This document shows, in pieces, positions 1-9,213 of a DNA stretch of 64,000 bases; the first letter of the stretch is position 1, and the number at the start of each line of letters is the position of its first letter. The position numbers were made by a program, and so were the translations under genes. The notes below the pieces were generated by a model. That model searched no databases. It was given only the letters and a program-made list of their open reading frames with translations, and was not told where the DNA came from. The stretch lies in NCBI GenBank assembly GCA_023703655.1, contig CP097973.1:478170-542169 (forward strand). The letters run 5' to 3'. Source of the stretch: SAR86 cluster bacterium (GTDB lineage: Bacteria; Pseudomonadota; Gammaproteobacteria; Magnimaribacterales; D2472).

Positions 1-258
1 CTCTTCGACAGAAGAGGTCCGTTTAATAATTTGTTGCGTATTTTGATAATTTAAAGCGTTATTGGCTTTTTCAAACACATAGTAATAATCATTTTTTGAT
101 CTCTCCAAAGCTTTGCTTTGATAAGCAATTGAGCCATATGTTTTGTTAAAATATGTGCCTAATAACACCAATACAACAATTGCAAGAACTGTCAGAAGCA
201 AGAATCTCTCTCTTCGCTCACGAGCATTCCAAAATTCTAATAGGATACTAAGTTTCAT
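1..258 (-). CDS. gspM: GspM-like type II secretion inner-membrane protein (partial, C-terminus off window)
   Basis: The frame starts at an ATG at 258 and is open to the window edge, so only about 86 N-terminal residues are seen. They show a short cytoplasmic stretch with the W-N-A-R-E-R-R-E-R pattern common in GspM, then one membrane segment (about residues 19-37). GspM normally pairs with GspL in the inner-membrane platform. The start overlaps the end of gspL by 11 bp, so the two are probably translationally coupled. Assignment rests on position at the end of the C-to-L operon and on the N-terminal pattern. Confidence 0.8.
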   Translation of the reverse strand, partial: MKLSILLEFWNARERRERFLLLTVLAIVVLVLLGTYFNKTYGSIAYQSKALERSKNDYYYVFEKANNALNYQNTQQIIKRTSSVEE

Positions 259-1417
259 ATTGCACCCGTAAGTTTCCATAGAAGGCTTTATCTTTTTCTG
301 TCAAATCAGATTCTATAAAATTGAGCTCTTCTGATTTCAATATTTGTTTTAACAAATTTAATTTGAAAAGCGGTAGCCCCTCCAACTGAATAATAATTTC
401 TTGATCTATAAGATTAATAGCAATCCTTTGAATTGAATCATCCTTGAATGCATCTAAATAATTCAACACACCTAGATCTTGCTTCGAAATATTATTTTGC
501 TTAGGAATATTTCTTGTTAAATCATCAATCTGAGCACGCGCATTAACCAATCTTTGAAAATTAGGGTTGAGTTGTTCAAAGATTTTTACAGTGCTTTGTT
601 TGTAGGTATTAACAGATGAATTTAAATTGTAGGAAATAACTAATGGTGCTATTAAAAATATGAGAACTGAGATATTTAGAGCCCAGAATTCAAAAAAGTT
701 AAATTTCAGTTTCTGTTTGACATAGTGAAATGAGAGTTTTCTTTTAAAGAAATTTACATTGCTAAACTTAAGACTGTTTATAAAACTAATATGAAAATCA
801 GAAAATTGTATTTTTTGAAAATTTAAATCTTTGAATTTATCTAAAAGTTTTGGCTCTGATTTACCTAAAACTTGCAATGTTTTTAGATCTACGCCAGCAG
901 ATGCCAAAATTTGAAGGTAATCTTCTAGCAAATCATTGGAGCCGCTGAAACCAGTTAAATCATTAAATGAGGATATGAAACTATTCTCAGCTATGTAAAT
1001 AGAATTAATTCCCTCGGGTAGTAAAAAATGTTCTGGATAAAAATAAACATCTCCCTCAAACTGATTAAAATGCTCGGCAATAGAATCATAGGTAGTGCAA
1101 TCAATCCAAGATGCTAGATTAATACTGGGATGAAAAAAGAATTTTAGATCTGAAACATTGCTGATAAGGCCATCCTCAGACTCGCTAAAAATATTTGCTT
1201 TTAAAATTTCATCTTTTAATCCAATCTCGTTTTTGGTGACCTTGAATCCAAATAGTGCAGATGGGATCATGATATAAAGATTATTGCCAGGCATCAGAGC
1301 TTCCTTTGCATCTATTAAACTGTATTTCTTAACTTGCTTTTTACTACCCTCGTCATATGTAAAAAGCCTAACAGTAGATAAGCTTAGATCGTCAAATTTA
1401 ATAAAGTAATTGATCAT
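248..1417 (-). CDS. gspL: Type II secretion protein GspL
   Basis: This is a 389-aa protein of the usual GspL size. A long N-terminal cytoplasmic part (an actin-like fold in the family) binds the GspE ATPase. A single membrane helix follows at about residues 245-265, then a periplasmic ferredoxin-like tail that pairs with GspM. Sequence similarity in this family is low, so the call rests on topology, length and its place between gspK and gspM. It begins 5 bp after gspK ends. Confidence 0.82.
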   Translation of the reverse strand: MINYFIKFDDLSLSTVRLFTYDEGSKKQVKKYSLIDAKEALMPGNNLYIMIPSALFGFKVTKNEIGLKDEILKANIFSESEDGLISNVSDLKFFFHPSINLASWIDCTTYDSIAEHFNQFEGDVYFYPEHFLLPEGINSIYIAENSFISSFNDLTGFSGSNDLLEDYLQILASAGVDLKTLQVLGKSEPKLLDKFKDLNFQKIQFSDFHISFINSLKFSNVNFFKRKLSFHYVKQKLKFNFFEFWALNISVLIFLIAPLVISYNLNSSVNTYKQSTVKIFEQLNPNFQRLVNARAQIDDLTRNIPKQNNISKQDLGVLNYLDAFKDDSIQRIAINLIDQEIIIQLEGLPLFKLNLLKQILKSEELNFIESDLTEKDKAFYGNLRVQYET

Positions 1418-1422
1418 ATGTA

Positions 1423-2379
1423 TTATAAACTAAAATCTCTATTCAAAACTTTTGCTGAATTAGAATTGTCTAATATAACAAGACTATCCAATTGATTGGA
1501 ATAAGTTTGATTGTATATTTTGATAGATATAAGCAAGGTTTTTGAGTTAATACTTAGAACCTGTGATGGCCAAGAGACTGATTGGGTTATTTTCTTAGCA
1601 AATTCATTAGCAGAATCATAGCCATTTTCTGGAGTATCTAATATCTGGCTTTCAATAAATTCTAAATTTTCTTCATCAAAAAATGATGCCATTAAATTTT
1701 TATGAGTATTATTTAATGTGTTGACATTAATTAATTGATTTGAAATTCCTGGTAAGACACATAAATTATTAGATATTTTGCTAAAGTCCATTTGATCTAA
1801 AACAGGAAAACTTTTGATCTCTGAAAGATTCGATAATAATCTTTTGGGAGTATATTGATTGATTGGAGATAAGGGCCCAATGTAAAAATAGTTTTCTGCG
1901 CCAAAATTTAATGGCTGATTATCAGGATCAACCCAGTCAATTAATTGATCAATAAATGATTCTGTCTCCGGGGTATCAAAACCTTTTAATCTTAATAAAC
2001 GCTCTAACCATTCTTTATTGTCTTTTTTGATTTGAACTCCATCACCAGTTTTAATAAAAATACTATTTAGGTTAAAACAATTAGAGGCATCGGAAACGTC
2101 CACTTGAATGGTGGCTAATTCATTTGCAAAGAAATAGCTCTGATTAAGAACTGGATCTTTATTCGTTAACTTCTCATTTGAGGAGTTAATTTCTTTTTGG
2201 ATAGACGCAATGGCTTCTTTCTCTGAGCTCAACAAGAGTTGCAAACTGTGGTTCTTAAAATCTATATATGAATCTCTTTGAATAGAAAGAAAAAAATTTT
2301 TACTGATCTGAATGCTGATAATAGCCATGACCATCACAATTAATAATGTTGAAATCAATACTACGCCTGGCTTATTCAT
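1423..2379 (-). CDS. gspK: Type II secretion minor pseudopilin GspK
   Basis: At 318 aa this is the largest pseudopilin of the operon. It has a very short leader ending in Gly (M-N-K-P-G) and then a hydrophobic helix. It lacks the Glu at mature position 5 that other pseudopilins carry, which is the known GspK signature. The large globular domain fits a cap protein that sits with GspI and GspJ at the pseudopilus tip. It overlaps gspJ by 8 bp. The leader would be processed by the peptidase encoded at 15419. Confidence 0.88.
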   Translation of the reverse strand: MNKPGVVLISTLLIVMVMAIISIQISKNFFLSIQRDSYIDFKNHSLQLLLSSEKEAIASIQKEINSSNEKLTNKDPVLNQSYFFANELATIQVDVSDASNCFNLNSIFIKTGDGVQIKKDNKEWLERLLRLKGFDTPETESFIDQLIDWVDPDNQPLNFGAENYFYIGPLSPINQYTPKRLLSNLSEIKSFPVLDQMDFSKISNNLCVLPGISNQLINVNTLNNTHKNLMASFFDEENLEFIESQILDTPENGYDSANEFAKKITQSVSWPSQVLSINSKTLLISIKIYNQTYSNQLDSLVILDNSNSAKVLNRDFSL

Positions 2380-2983
2380 ATACAGTATTGATATTGGGGT
2401 TTACTATCCATACAAATGATTCATCTTGATTGTTAGTTATTGAGACTTTTATTAAGTTAGGAATCTGTCTTTGCGTGATTGGCCCTTGAGGCCATGCATA
2501 AAACCATCGAGTTTTGTCAGCAAATTCTAATTGAAAATTATTTATATCTTCAAACAACATAGTTTCAATGTATTCCAAGGGGTTTGCAGGCGAGGCAGCA
2601 TAATATTGCCTTCTCAACAATGATTGATTTTCTAAAACATATTCAACCCTTACTAGGTCTTTGGACGATATATCTTTAGTAATGGCTTTGGTTATAAAGG
2701 AGAAACTATCAGAGTTGGCGCCACCGATAAAAGTAGCCTTTTCTATATCACCTCTAAAATTTATTAAAGGAATGTTTGCAGCATTGATTAGATCATTAGT
2801 AAGAGTGCTGGTCAGTAAATTAAATTCATAAATAGCTTGAGATTTTCCTGACACTAAATCCCTTGATTGAATTGAAGATTTTAAAAAGTTTGATGTGATG
2901 ACTGCTATGAGGCTCAAAATGACAATAGATATCAAGACTTCAATTAGAGTAAAGCCTTTTTTGTGGTCCTTATTTTTTTTCAA
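2372..2983 (-). CDS. gspJ: Type II secretion minor pseudopilin GspJ
   Basis: The 203-aa protein has a type III signal with the K-K-G/F-T-L-I-E-V motif at about residues 8-15, including the conserved Glu at mature position 5, followed by a hydrophobic helix. The rest is a globular pseudopilin domain. GspJ joins GspI and GspK in the pseudopilus tip complex. The gene overlaps gspI by 14 bp and gspK by 8 bp. Confidence 0.88.
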   Translation of the reverse strand: MKKNKDHKKGFTLIEVLISIVILSLIAVITSNFLKSSIQSRDLVSGKSQAIYEFNLLTSTLTNDLINAANIPLINFRGDIEKATFIGGANSDSFSFITKAITKDISSKDLVRVEYVLENQSLLRRQYYAASPANPLEYIETMLFEDINNFQLEFADKTRWFYAWPQGPITQRQIPNLIKVSITNNQDESFVWIVNPNINTVYE

Positions 2984-3326
2984 TGAATACTCTCAATTCA
3001 TATAATATTGCTTGCTGATTTTTGCCAACTAAAATTCTAATTTCATTCATCCGATCAGAACTTTGATTGATTCTTTCTGACCAAAAAAAAGTTTTTCCAC
3101 CAAAATCTATTTGACCATCTCTTTCATTAGTTCCAATCATTGGCTCTAGTGTCTGGACTAGCGCCAATCTATTGTTTGCAATTTGTCTTGCATAAGCTCT
3201 ATCTTCCAAGTCAAAGGCAGATAATGTAGTCGATGAAATAAATTGAAAGATAGAAGTAACTGCCAAGCCAAGAATTAGCAGAGCTACACCAACCTCTAGA
3301 AGACTAAAGCCCTTTTGAATAAACAT
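2970..3326 (-). CDS. gspI: Type II secretion minor pseudopilin GspI
   Basis: The 118-aa protein has the short leader Q-K-G followed by F-S-L-L-E-V and a hydrophobic helix, the prepilin peptidase recognition site. The small size and order between gspH and gspJ match GspI, a component of the tip complex. It overlaps gspH by 23 bp, typical of the compaction in this operon. Confidence 0.88.
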   Translation of the reverse strand: MFIQKGFSLLEVGVALLILGLAVTSIFQFISSTTLSAFDLEDRAYARQIANNRLALVQTLEPMIGTNERDGQIDFGGKTFFWSERINQSSDRMNEIRILVGKNQQAILYELRVFIEKK

Positions 3327-3813
3327 AATTATTTTTAGAGTCTATGACTTTACCAAAGGTATCTATGATGATAACTCTTGCTGAGTTATCTTCATTAAAA
3401 TGAATTTCGCCACCTGAAGATTGACCAGATGGATAAAAAATTAAAAAAGGTAATTTAGTTTCATCTGAAAATAAGAGCGTCTGACCGCGAGCATCTTTAA
3501 AAAGAGTTTGATTGCTTATATTTGGGAAGTACGAAGAATCAAAATCCTGCAATTGCCACTCATTTTTTTTTAAAGTATAAATAGTTTGAGTATTCTCTCC
3601 AATAAACCATGCAAGAGTTTTTTTAGTTAAGGCGCTTTCTTCAGAAAGAAAGTTAAGAAATTCTTTATAGGGCTCCACTTGATCGGATTGGTACCTATCA
3701 ACAAAAGATGTATTGGTAATAACGACAGTTGAAATAAAGCCCATTAAAATTAAAACAACTAAAAGCTCTAAAAGAGTGAAGCCTTGAGATAAATTTAGTT
3801 TTCTGAAATCCAA
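3304..3813 (-). CDS. gspH: Type II secretion minor pseudopilin GspH
   Basis: The 169-aa protein has a 10-residue basic leader ending in Gly, then F-T-L-L-E-L and a hydrophobic segment. The C-terminal part is a beta-rich globular domain as in GspH/FimT. GspH lies below the tip complex in the pseudopilus. It overlaps gspG by 19 bp and gspI by 23 bp. Confidence 0.85.
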   Translation of the reverse strand: MDFRKLNLSQGFTLLELLVVLILMGFISTVVITNTSFVDRYQSDQVEPYKEFLNFLSEESALTKKTLAWFIGENTQTIYTLKKNEWQLQDFDSSYFPNISNQTLFKDARGQTLLFSDETKLPFLIFYPSGQSSGGEIHFNEDNSARVIIIDTFGKVIDSKNNYVYSKGL

Positions 3814-4229
3814 TTACCTATATCGGCATCGTCTCCAAAGCCGCCCTCTAAACCATCTGCACCAAGACTATAAAGATCATATTTTTTAGTTTTTTGACCT
3901 GGTTGAATATATAAATATTCTCGACCCCATGGATCTAAAGGAGTTGTATTAATATACCCATTCTCAGGATACAAGTAAGGACGTTTAAGCTCATTATGGG
4001 GGGTTATTAATGCTTGAAGTCCCTGATCTGTTGAGGGGTATGTTAGCTCGTTAAATTTATATAACTCAAGGGCTTTCTCAATTTGAGAGAGATCTGCGCG
4101 TATCTTTTCAAGATTGGCTCTTTGCAAAAAGGGTGAGACATTTACAGCAACGATAGTGGCTAAAATACCCAATATGACTATCACGGCCATAAGTTCAATT
4201 AACGTAAAACCAGGTTTATTTTTTTTCAT
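3795..4229 (-). CDS. gspG: Type II secretion major pseudopilin GspG
   Basis: The 144-aa protein is highly typical. It has leader K-K-N-K-P-G, then F-T-L-I-E-L-M-A-V-I-V-I-L-G-I-L-A, then the conserved central D-Q-G-L-Q-A-L and D-P-W-G-R-E-Y blocks and an acidic calcium-binding C-terminal loop. GspG polymerises into the pseudopilus that pushes substrate through the GspD channel. It begins 2 bp after gspF ends. Confidence 0.96.
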   Translation of the reverse strand: MKKNKPGFTLIELMAVIVILGILATIVAVNVSPFLQRANLEKIRADLSQIEKALELYKFNELTYPSTDQGLQALITPHNELKRPYLYPENGYINTTPLDPWGREYLYIQPGQKTKKYDLYSLGADGLEGGFGDDADIGNWISEN

Positions 4230-4231
4230 AT

Positions 4232-5428
4232 CTATCCTAAAGCCATGCTGTTCATCTGCATGATGGGTAATAAAATTGCTAAAACAATTAATAAAATAAT
4301 GCCGCCACCAAAAATTATAACCAAAGGTTCAAGCAAAGATAAAACAGTTGATCTTTTGCTTTCTATTTCCCCTTTCATATATTGCGCTACTTTTTCAAAC
4401 ATGAATGTTAAATTTCCTGACTTATAGCCACTTGAAAGAAGTTGTAAAAATAGGGATGGAAAAATACTGGCCTCTCTGAGTGATTGAATAAAATCTTTGC
4501 CCTCAACCAACTCAACCCTGGCATCTTTAACAGATTTAGCGATGTATTTGTTGCCTATGACAACGCTAGCTTGCTGCATAGAAACATCCAAGTTTAAACC
4601 TGATTTCATCATCAGATGCATCACTCTAGAAAAACGCTCAACCTCTGCATTTAATATAAATGAACCAACAAGAGGGATTTTTAAAAATCTTCTATGAATT
4701 GTGATTGCTTTTTGATCATTTTGAATAAGATGTTTGTAATAAAAAAAACCACCTAAAATCAGCAAAAAAAATGATAGAAGAATTAATACAGAATAATTTG
4801 ATACGCCCATTAAGACTGCTGTCAAAGTTGGTAGTTGTGTGCCTGCACGAACAAATTGATCAACAACTTGAGGCATAACAAATGTTAATAGAGCAAAAAC
4901 CACTCCCACTGAAAAGACCATTAAAATCACAGGATATGATAATGCTGAAATGACTTGCTGCCTTACCAATGCAGATTCTTCAAGATAATCTGCAAGATTG
5001 CTAAAAGCAATATGTAGGTTCCCTGCAGTATCTCCAGCTGCAACAAGCGATCTATAGGTTTCATTGAAGATGGATGGATGCGAGGACATTGCTTCAGCAA
5101 TTCTAGACCCTTGAAGAATCTCATCTCTTACTGCATGCAATGCTGAAGAAAGAGACTTATCTTCAACCTCAAGAGCAATAGATTTTAAAGTTTCATCAAT
5201 TGATATACTAGAATCAAGCAAAGTTGCAATTTGTCTAGTAGCAAACAGTAATTGCTTTTGGGATACCCTAACCTTTAAAAAATGATTTCTATTAGTTTTA
5301 CCTAAAGATAATGGTGTTAAGTTTGATGCTTTGATTTGCTGTCTCGCAGCACGTTCTGATTCAGAGCTTAAAATCCCATTAACTTTTTTTCCAGATTCAT
5401 TGATTGCAATGTATTTATAAGTTGGCAT
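4232..5428 (-). CDS. gspF: Type II secretion inner-membrane platform protein GspF
   Basis: The 398-aa polytopic protein contains two GspF domains (about residues 70-195 and 270-395), each with the hydrophobic hairpins of the T2SF family, and a short N-terminal cytoplasmic region with P-T-Y-K-Y. It is the central platform protein that couples the GspE motor to pseudopilus assembly. It overlaps gspE by 14 bp. Confidence 0.95.
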   Translation of the reverse strand: MPTYKYIAINESGKKVNGILSSESERAARQQIKASNLTPLSLGKTNRNHFLKVRVSQKQLLFATRQIATLLDSSISIDETLKSIALEVEDKSLSSALHAVRDEILQGSRIAEAMSSHPSIFNETYRSLVAAGDTAGNLHIAFSNLADYLEESALVRQQVISALSYPVILMVFSVGVVFALLTFVMPQVVDQFVRAGTQLPTLTAVLMGVSNYSVLILLSFFLLILGGFFYYKHLIQNDQKAITIHRRFLKIPLVGSFILNAEVERFSRVMHLMMKSGLNLDVSMQQASVVIGNKYIAKSVKDARVELVEGKDFIQSLREASIFPSLFLQLLSSGYKSGNLTFMFEKVAQYMKGEIESKRSTVLSLLEPLVIIFGGGIILLIVLAILLPIMQMNSMALG

Positions 5429-6911
5429 CTTGATTGTTTTGAACTCTTAAAAGTTCTTCATATGAAGTTAAACCATCACGTAAAAGTTGTGACGAGGACA
5501 GGTCTAAGGATAGGTTTTCTTTAAAAGCTGATTCAGCTAACTTTGCCTCTGAGGCTTCGTCATGTATCAGAGCTTTTAATTCATCAGAGATATTAATGCA
5601 CTCGGCAAGAGCAATCCTGCCTTTGAAGCCTGTGTTATTGCAGTTTGTACATCCAACGGCCTGATAAATATTTTCATTTTTATCAAGTTGAAACTCTTTT
5701 TGAATTGTAGCTGACGGCTTAACGGGGGTTTTACAATCTTCACACAGTCTTCGAACAAGTCTTTGAGCGATAACCACTCGTAAACTTGATGCTAAAAGAT
5801 ATGACTCAATACCCATGTCCCTCAATCTAGCAATAGCGCCAATAGCACTGTTGGTATGAATGGTAGAGAGAACTAAATGTCCTGTTAAACTTGCTTGGAT
5901 AGCAATTTTAGCTGTTTCAATATCTCTAATTTCTCCTACCATGACTATATCAGGATCTTGACGCAGAATTGATCTTAGACCTGAAGCAAAATCATATCCA
6001 GCTTTATTATTAACTTGAGTTTGTCCAATTCCTGGCAGAGTGTATTCAATAGGATCCTCAACAGTAAGGATGTTTTGTGAAGTATCACTTATATGTCGAA
6101 GGCCTGAATATAATGTTGTAGTTTTTCCAGAGCCGGTTGGGCCGGTAACTAAGATAATACCTTCCGAAAGTTGCAAAGCATTTTTATAGTTTCTTAAGAT
6201 AGAGTTTGGCAAACCCAAATCACCAACATTGATTTGCGCCGCCTGTTTATCCAATAACCTTAAAACAACTCTTTCACCATAAGATGATGGCAGTGTAGAA
6301 ACTCGAACATCAATTTTTTTTGCGCCCAATGATAGGGAGACTCTGCCATCCTGAGGCTTTCTTCTTTCAGCAATATCCAAACGAGCAATAATTTTTAAGC
6401 GCGAAATTATAGGCGCTGAAAGCCTTGAATCATGAGTTAAGACTTGTTGCAAAATTCCATCAACTCTATGCCTGATAATAAAGTTTTCTTCATAAGGTTC
6501 AAAATGTATATCTGATGCTCTCTCTTTGATAGCTTGGCTGATAACTCCATTGATAAGTTTGATAATTGGAGCATCATTTGCTCCACTTAATAAATCCTCA
6601 GTGGGAGCCAATGTATTTGCGAATGATTGCAAATCAAAGTCCTCCGAAAGACTGGTACTACCCAATACACCATCATCATCAGCGGAATAATATTCTGTTA
6701 ACAGTTGATCAAAATCAGTTGGCGAGCATGTTTCAGATTTAAAATGATTGGTCAGAAAGCGATATAGCTCTTGAAATAGATCTTTTGAAAGGGGTTGCTC
6801 AGATATAACTTGAGCTTGTTGATTTTTTTTAAACGCTATGACTCTTTGAGTTTTTGCAAATTCATAAGGTAGCAAAGGGCTCTTTGAGGTATCAGTCTGA
6901 TTCTTCGTCAT
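5415..6911 (-). CDS. gspE: Type II secretion ATPase GspE
   Basis: This 498-aa hexameric secretion ATPase has Walker A G-P-T-G-S-G-K-T-T at about residue 257, a Walker B-like V-M-V-G-E-I-R-D near 325, and Asp and His boxes. A zinc-binding pair of CxxC motifs (C-E-D-C near 390, C-T-N-C near 420) is typical of GspE/PilB. It powers pseudopilus polymerisation on the cytoplasmic face, docked to GspL. It starts 3 bp downstream of gspD and overlaps gspF by 14 bp. Confidence 0.97.
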   Translation of the reverse strand: MTKNQTDTSKSPLLPYEFAKTQRVIAFKKNQQAQVISEQPLSKDLFQELYRFLTNHFKSETCSPTDFDQLLTEYYSADDDGVLGSTSLSEDFDLQSFANTLAPTEDLLSGANDAPIIKLINGVISQAIKERASDIHFEPYEENFIIRHRVDGILQQVLTHDSRLSAPIISRLKIIARLDIAERRKPQDGRVSLSLGAKKIDVRVSTLPSSYGERVVLRLLDKQAAQINVGDLGLPNSILRNYKNALQLSEGIILVTGPTGSGKTTTLYSGLRHISDTSQNILTVEDPIEYTLPGIGQTQVNNKAGYDFASGLRSILRQDPDIVMVGEIRDIETAKIAIQASLTGHLVLSTIHTNSAIGAIARLRDMGIESYLLASSLRVVIAQRLVRRLCEDCKTPVKPSATIQKEFQLDKNENIYQAVGCTNCNNTGFKGRIALAECINISDELKALIHDEASEAKLAESAFKENLSLDLSSSQLLRDGLTSYEELLRVQNNQDANL

Positions 6912-6914
6912 ATA

Positions 6915-8756
6915 CTATTGCGTGAGATCTAAAATATCTTTATTGGATGATTCTATGATTTTTTCAGCATTGATATAATTGTATTTTTCCCCTGAAAGAG
7001 AAGCAACATCAGCTGAATCCATTAATATTGTAGGCCTTAAAAATACCATTAGATTTCTTTGCACCCTAGATTCAGCAGAGGATCTAAAGAGTCTCCCAAA
7101 AACTGGAATGGAGCCAAGCAGAGGAACTTTAGAGACGCTTTCCTGGAGATCATCTTCGTTTAAACCTCCTAAAACTATCATTTGATTATTATCTACCAAG
7201 ACAGTCGTTTCGATGCTTCTTTTGTTTGTAATAAGATCCACTGTTCCTGTTAAGGGGCCAACCACACCAGAAACTTCTTGTTTTATCTCTAAAATTACAG
7301 AATTGCCTTCATTAATTTGTGGCGTGATAGAAAGTTTTATACCAACTTCTTGACGTGAAGTAGTTCTAAAAGGATTGGCATTATTTGAACCAAGGCTCTC
7401 GCCAGTTGTAATTGGTATCTCTTGGCCTATAACTAAATTTGCAGGCTCATTATCCATTGCAATAACTGTATGCGTTGAAAGGATATCTGAATTTTGGTCC
7501 TCAGCGACTGCATTTATGATGCCAGCAAAACTATCTCCACCGCTTAAATCTCCAAACCCTGAAACTAAGCCAGAAGACTGCAATAATGAGGAGGATGCAA
7601 CATTGCTCAAAGTAGCATTTTCACCATCTTCAATCAATGATCCTGCCAAGGCAACTAAATCAGGATTCGATCCATTTTGGAATCTGGTAATACCAACGGG
7701 AACATTGCCATCTTGTGCGCCAACAAAAATTGTCTCAACGCCCAAACTCTTTGCAGCTGTTTCAGACAACTCAACAATGATTGCTTCTACAAGCACCTGT
7801 GCTCTCCTAATATCTAATTTAGATACCAAATTGCGAATGACCTCAAAATTTGTTTCTTCTGAAGAGACAATCAGTGAATTAGTTTCACGATGATGGGTAA
7901 CAATTGGTTTTTCATTATCATCACCTGCAAACCTAGATGAGACAGTGTTAATAATAGTGGCAACTTCTTCTGCTTTTGCATATTTAAGATACAAAACAGC
8001 GATCGAGCCTCCAGTCAAAGCATCTTTATCCAACGCATTCAAAGTTTCAGTAATGTTATTTATAACTAACTGACCTGCCGAAAGAATAACTGAATTTGAT
8101 GGTGTGAAAGGTACAGCTATAAAGTTGTTTATAGTTGGGTTATTTTGTGCTTTTAATCGATTAAGAATTCTTACCGCTTCAACTGATGAAAGATTATTTA
8201 ATTTAATAATCTTGATTGCTGCGCTATCGTTCTGATCAATTTTCTCAAGCAATTGGGCAATCCTTTCAATGTTTGATTTTTTATCAACCAAAAGGATTGA
8301 GTTAATCGATGGGATGCTCGAAAGATGAGATTGCCTTCCAGTAATAGGTTTGATTTGACTGAGAATTTCTGCTGCCGATCGATTTTTTAGCGTAAATATT
8401 TTTGTTTCTATAGAAGACTGACCAAGGGTTTCGTTGAAATCTCTGGTAGCCTCATTCTCAGGGACAATTCTAACCACCCCACCATCTGAAAGGGCTGCAA
8501 AGCCATGCACCTGAATAGTTTGCAAATAAACATCCCATACTTGATTAGATGTGAGAATTGAATCAGAAAAGATTGAAATTCTGCCTTTGACTCTTGGATC
8601 AAGTATCAAAGTTTTTTTAGAAAATTTAGAAATATCTTGGGTAACTTTTGCTATATCAACATCTTGGTAATTTAGTAAGAAGGTTTCTTGTGCGTGAGAT
8701 TGGATAGATAAAAGAATAAAAGGAATAAAAATTATGGATTTAATTTTTTTAATCAC
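6915..8756 (-). CDS. gspD: Type II secretion outer-membrane secretin GspD
   Basis: The 613-aa protein has a signal peptide (about residues 1-22), N0 and N1-N3 periplasmic ring domains and a C-terminal secretin domain. The secretin end carries the conserved V-P-L-L-G-S-I-P-V-F-G-x-L-F block. It forms the outer-membrane channel for folded exoproteins. It is slightly shorter than enterobacterial GspD, and no S-domain for a pilotin is obvious. It lies 1 bp after gspC. Confidence 0.96.
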   Translation of the reverse strand: MIKKIKSIIFIPFILLSIQSHAQETFLLNYQDVDIAKVTQDISKFSKKTLILDPRVKGRISIFSDSILTSNQVWDVYLQTIQVHGFAALSDGGVVRIVPENEATRDFNETLGQSSIETKIFTLKNRSAAEILSQIKPITGRQSHLSSIPSINSILLVDKKSNIERIAQLLEKIDQNDSAAIKIIKLNNLSSVEAVRILNRLKAQNNPTINNFIAVPFTPSNSVILSAGQLVINNITETLNALDKDALTGGSIAVLYLKYAKAEEVATIINTVSSRFAGDDNEKPIVTHHRETNSLIVSSEETNFEVIRNLVSKLDIRRAQVLVEAIIVELSETAAKSLGVETIFVGAQDGNVPVGITRFQNGSNPDLVALAGSLIEDGENATLSNVASSSLLQSSGLVSGFGDLSGGDSFAGIINAVAEDQNSDILSTHTVIAMDNEPANLVIGQEIPITTGESLGSNNANPFRTTSRQEVGIKLSITPQINEGNSVILEIKQEVSGVVGPLTGTVDLITNKRSIETTVLVDNNQMIVLGGLNEDDLQESVSKVPLLGSIPVFGRLFRSSAESRVQRNLMVFLRPTILMDSADVASLSGEKYNYINAEKIIESSNKDILDLTQ

Positions 8757-8757
8757 T

Positions 8758-9162
8758 CTAATTATCTACTGTTAACTTTGTGCTTAGCTGGAAAATATTT
8801 CCATTATATTCAAATGTAGCATATTCACTGTTCACACTGAATAATTTATATTTATTTTCCAATAATGCACCCTGTTGTACAACAAATGTTTGGTTATTTC
8901 TTTCAACAATTACTGAAGCTCTTGAAGAGCTAGCTCTGAATCCTACAACTTTGTAATCAAAATTTGGTGATGGGCTGGATTCTAGTTGGCTCACTTCAAC
9001 ACTAGAACTGAATTGAGCGGATCCTTTAATAGGACTGAAATCTATATTCATTTTATCAGGTCGAGATACAAAGGATAAAATTAGTAAATATAGGAGATAT
9101 CCCGCTAATAAAACCGCTAGACCAACAAAGGCTTTTTTAATAAAGAGATAATTTATATTCAT
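8758..9162 (-). CDS. gspC: Type II secretion protein GspC (short)
   Basis: The 134-aa protein has one N-terminal membrane helix (about residues 10-32) and a periplasmic HR-like domain (K-V-V-G-F-R-A near 71), but no C-terminal PDZ or coiled-coil domain. It is about half the length of classical GspC. It would link the GspD N0 ring to the inner-membrane platform. First gene of the gsp operon; identity rests on position and the HR-like domain. Confidence 0.82.
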   Translation of the reverse strand: MNINYLFIKKAFVGLAVLLAGYLLYLLILSFVSRPDKMNIDFSPIKGSAQFSSSVEVSQLESSPSPNFDYKVVGFRASSSRASVIVERNNQTFVVQQGALLENKYKLFSVNSEYATFEYNGNIFQLSTKLTVDN

Positions 9163-9169
9163 ATAAATA

Positions 9170-9195
9170 AAATGAGCAACATAGTGTACTCATTT
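9170..9195 (-). terminator. Weak hairpin between TonB receptor and gspC
   Basis: Inverted arms AAATGAG (9170-9176) and CTCATTT (9189-9195) flank a 12-nt loop. On the minus strand they are followed by TTTTATTT. This could attenuate read-through from the receptor gene into the gsp operon, but the 7-bp stem is weak. Confidence 0.4.
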
Positions 9196-9213
9196 ATTTT
9201 TCTAATTGAAAAT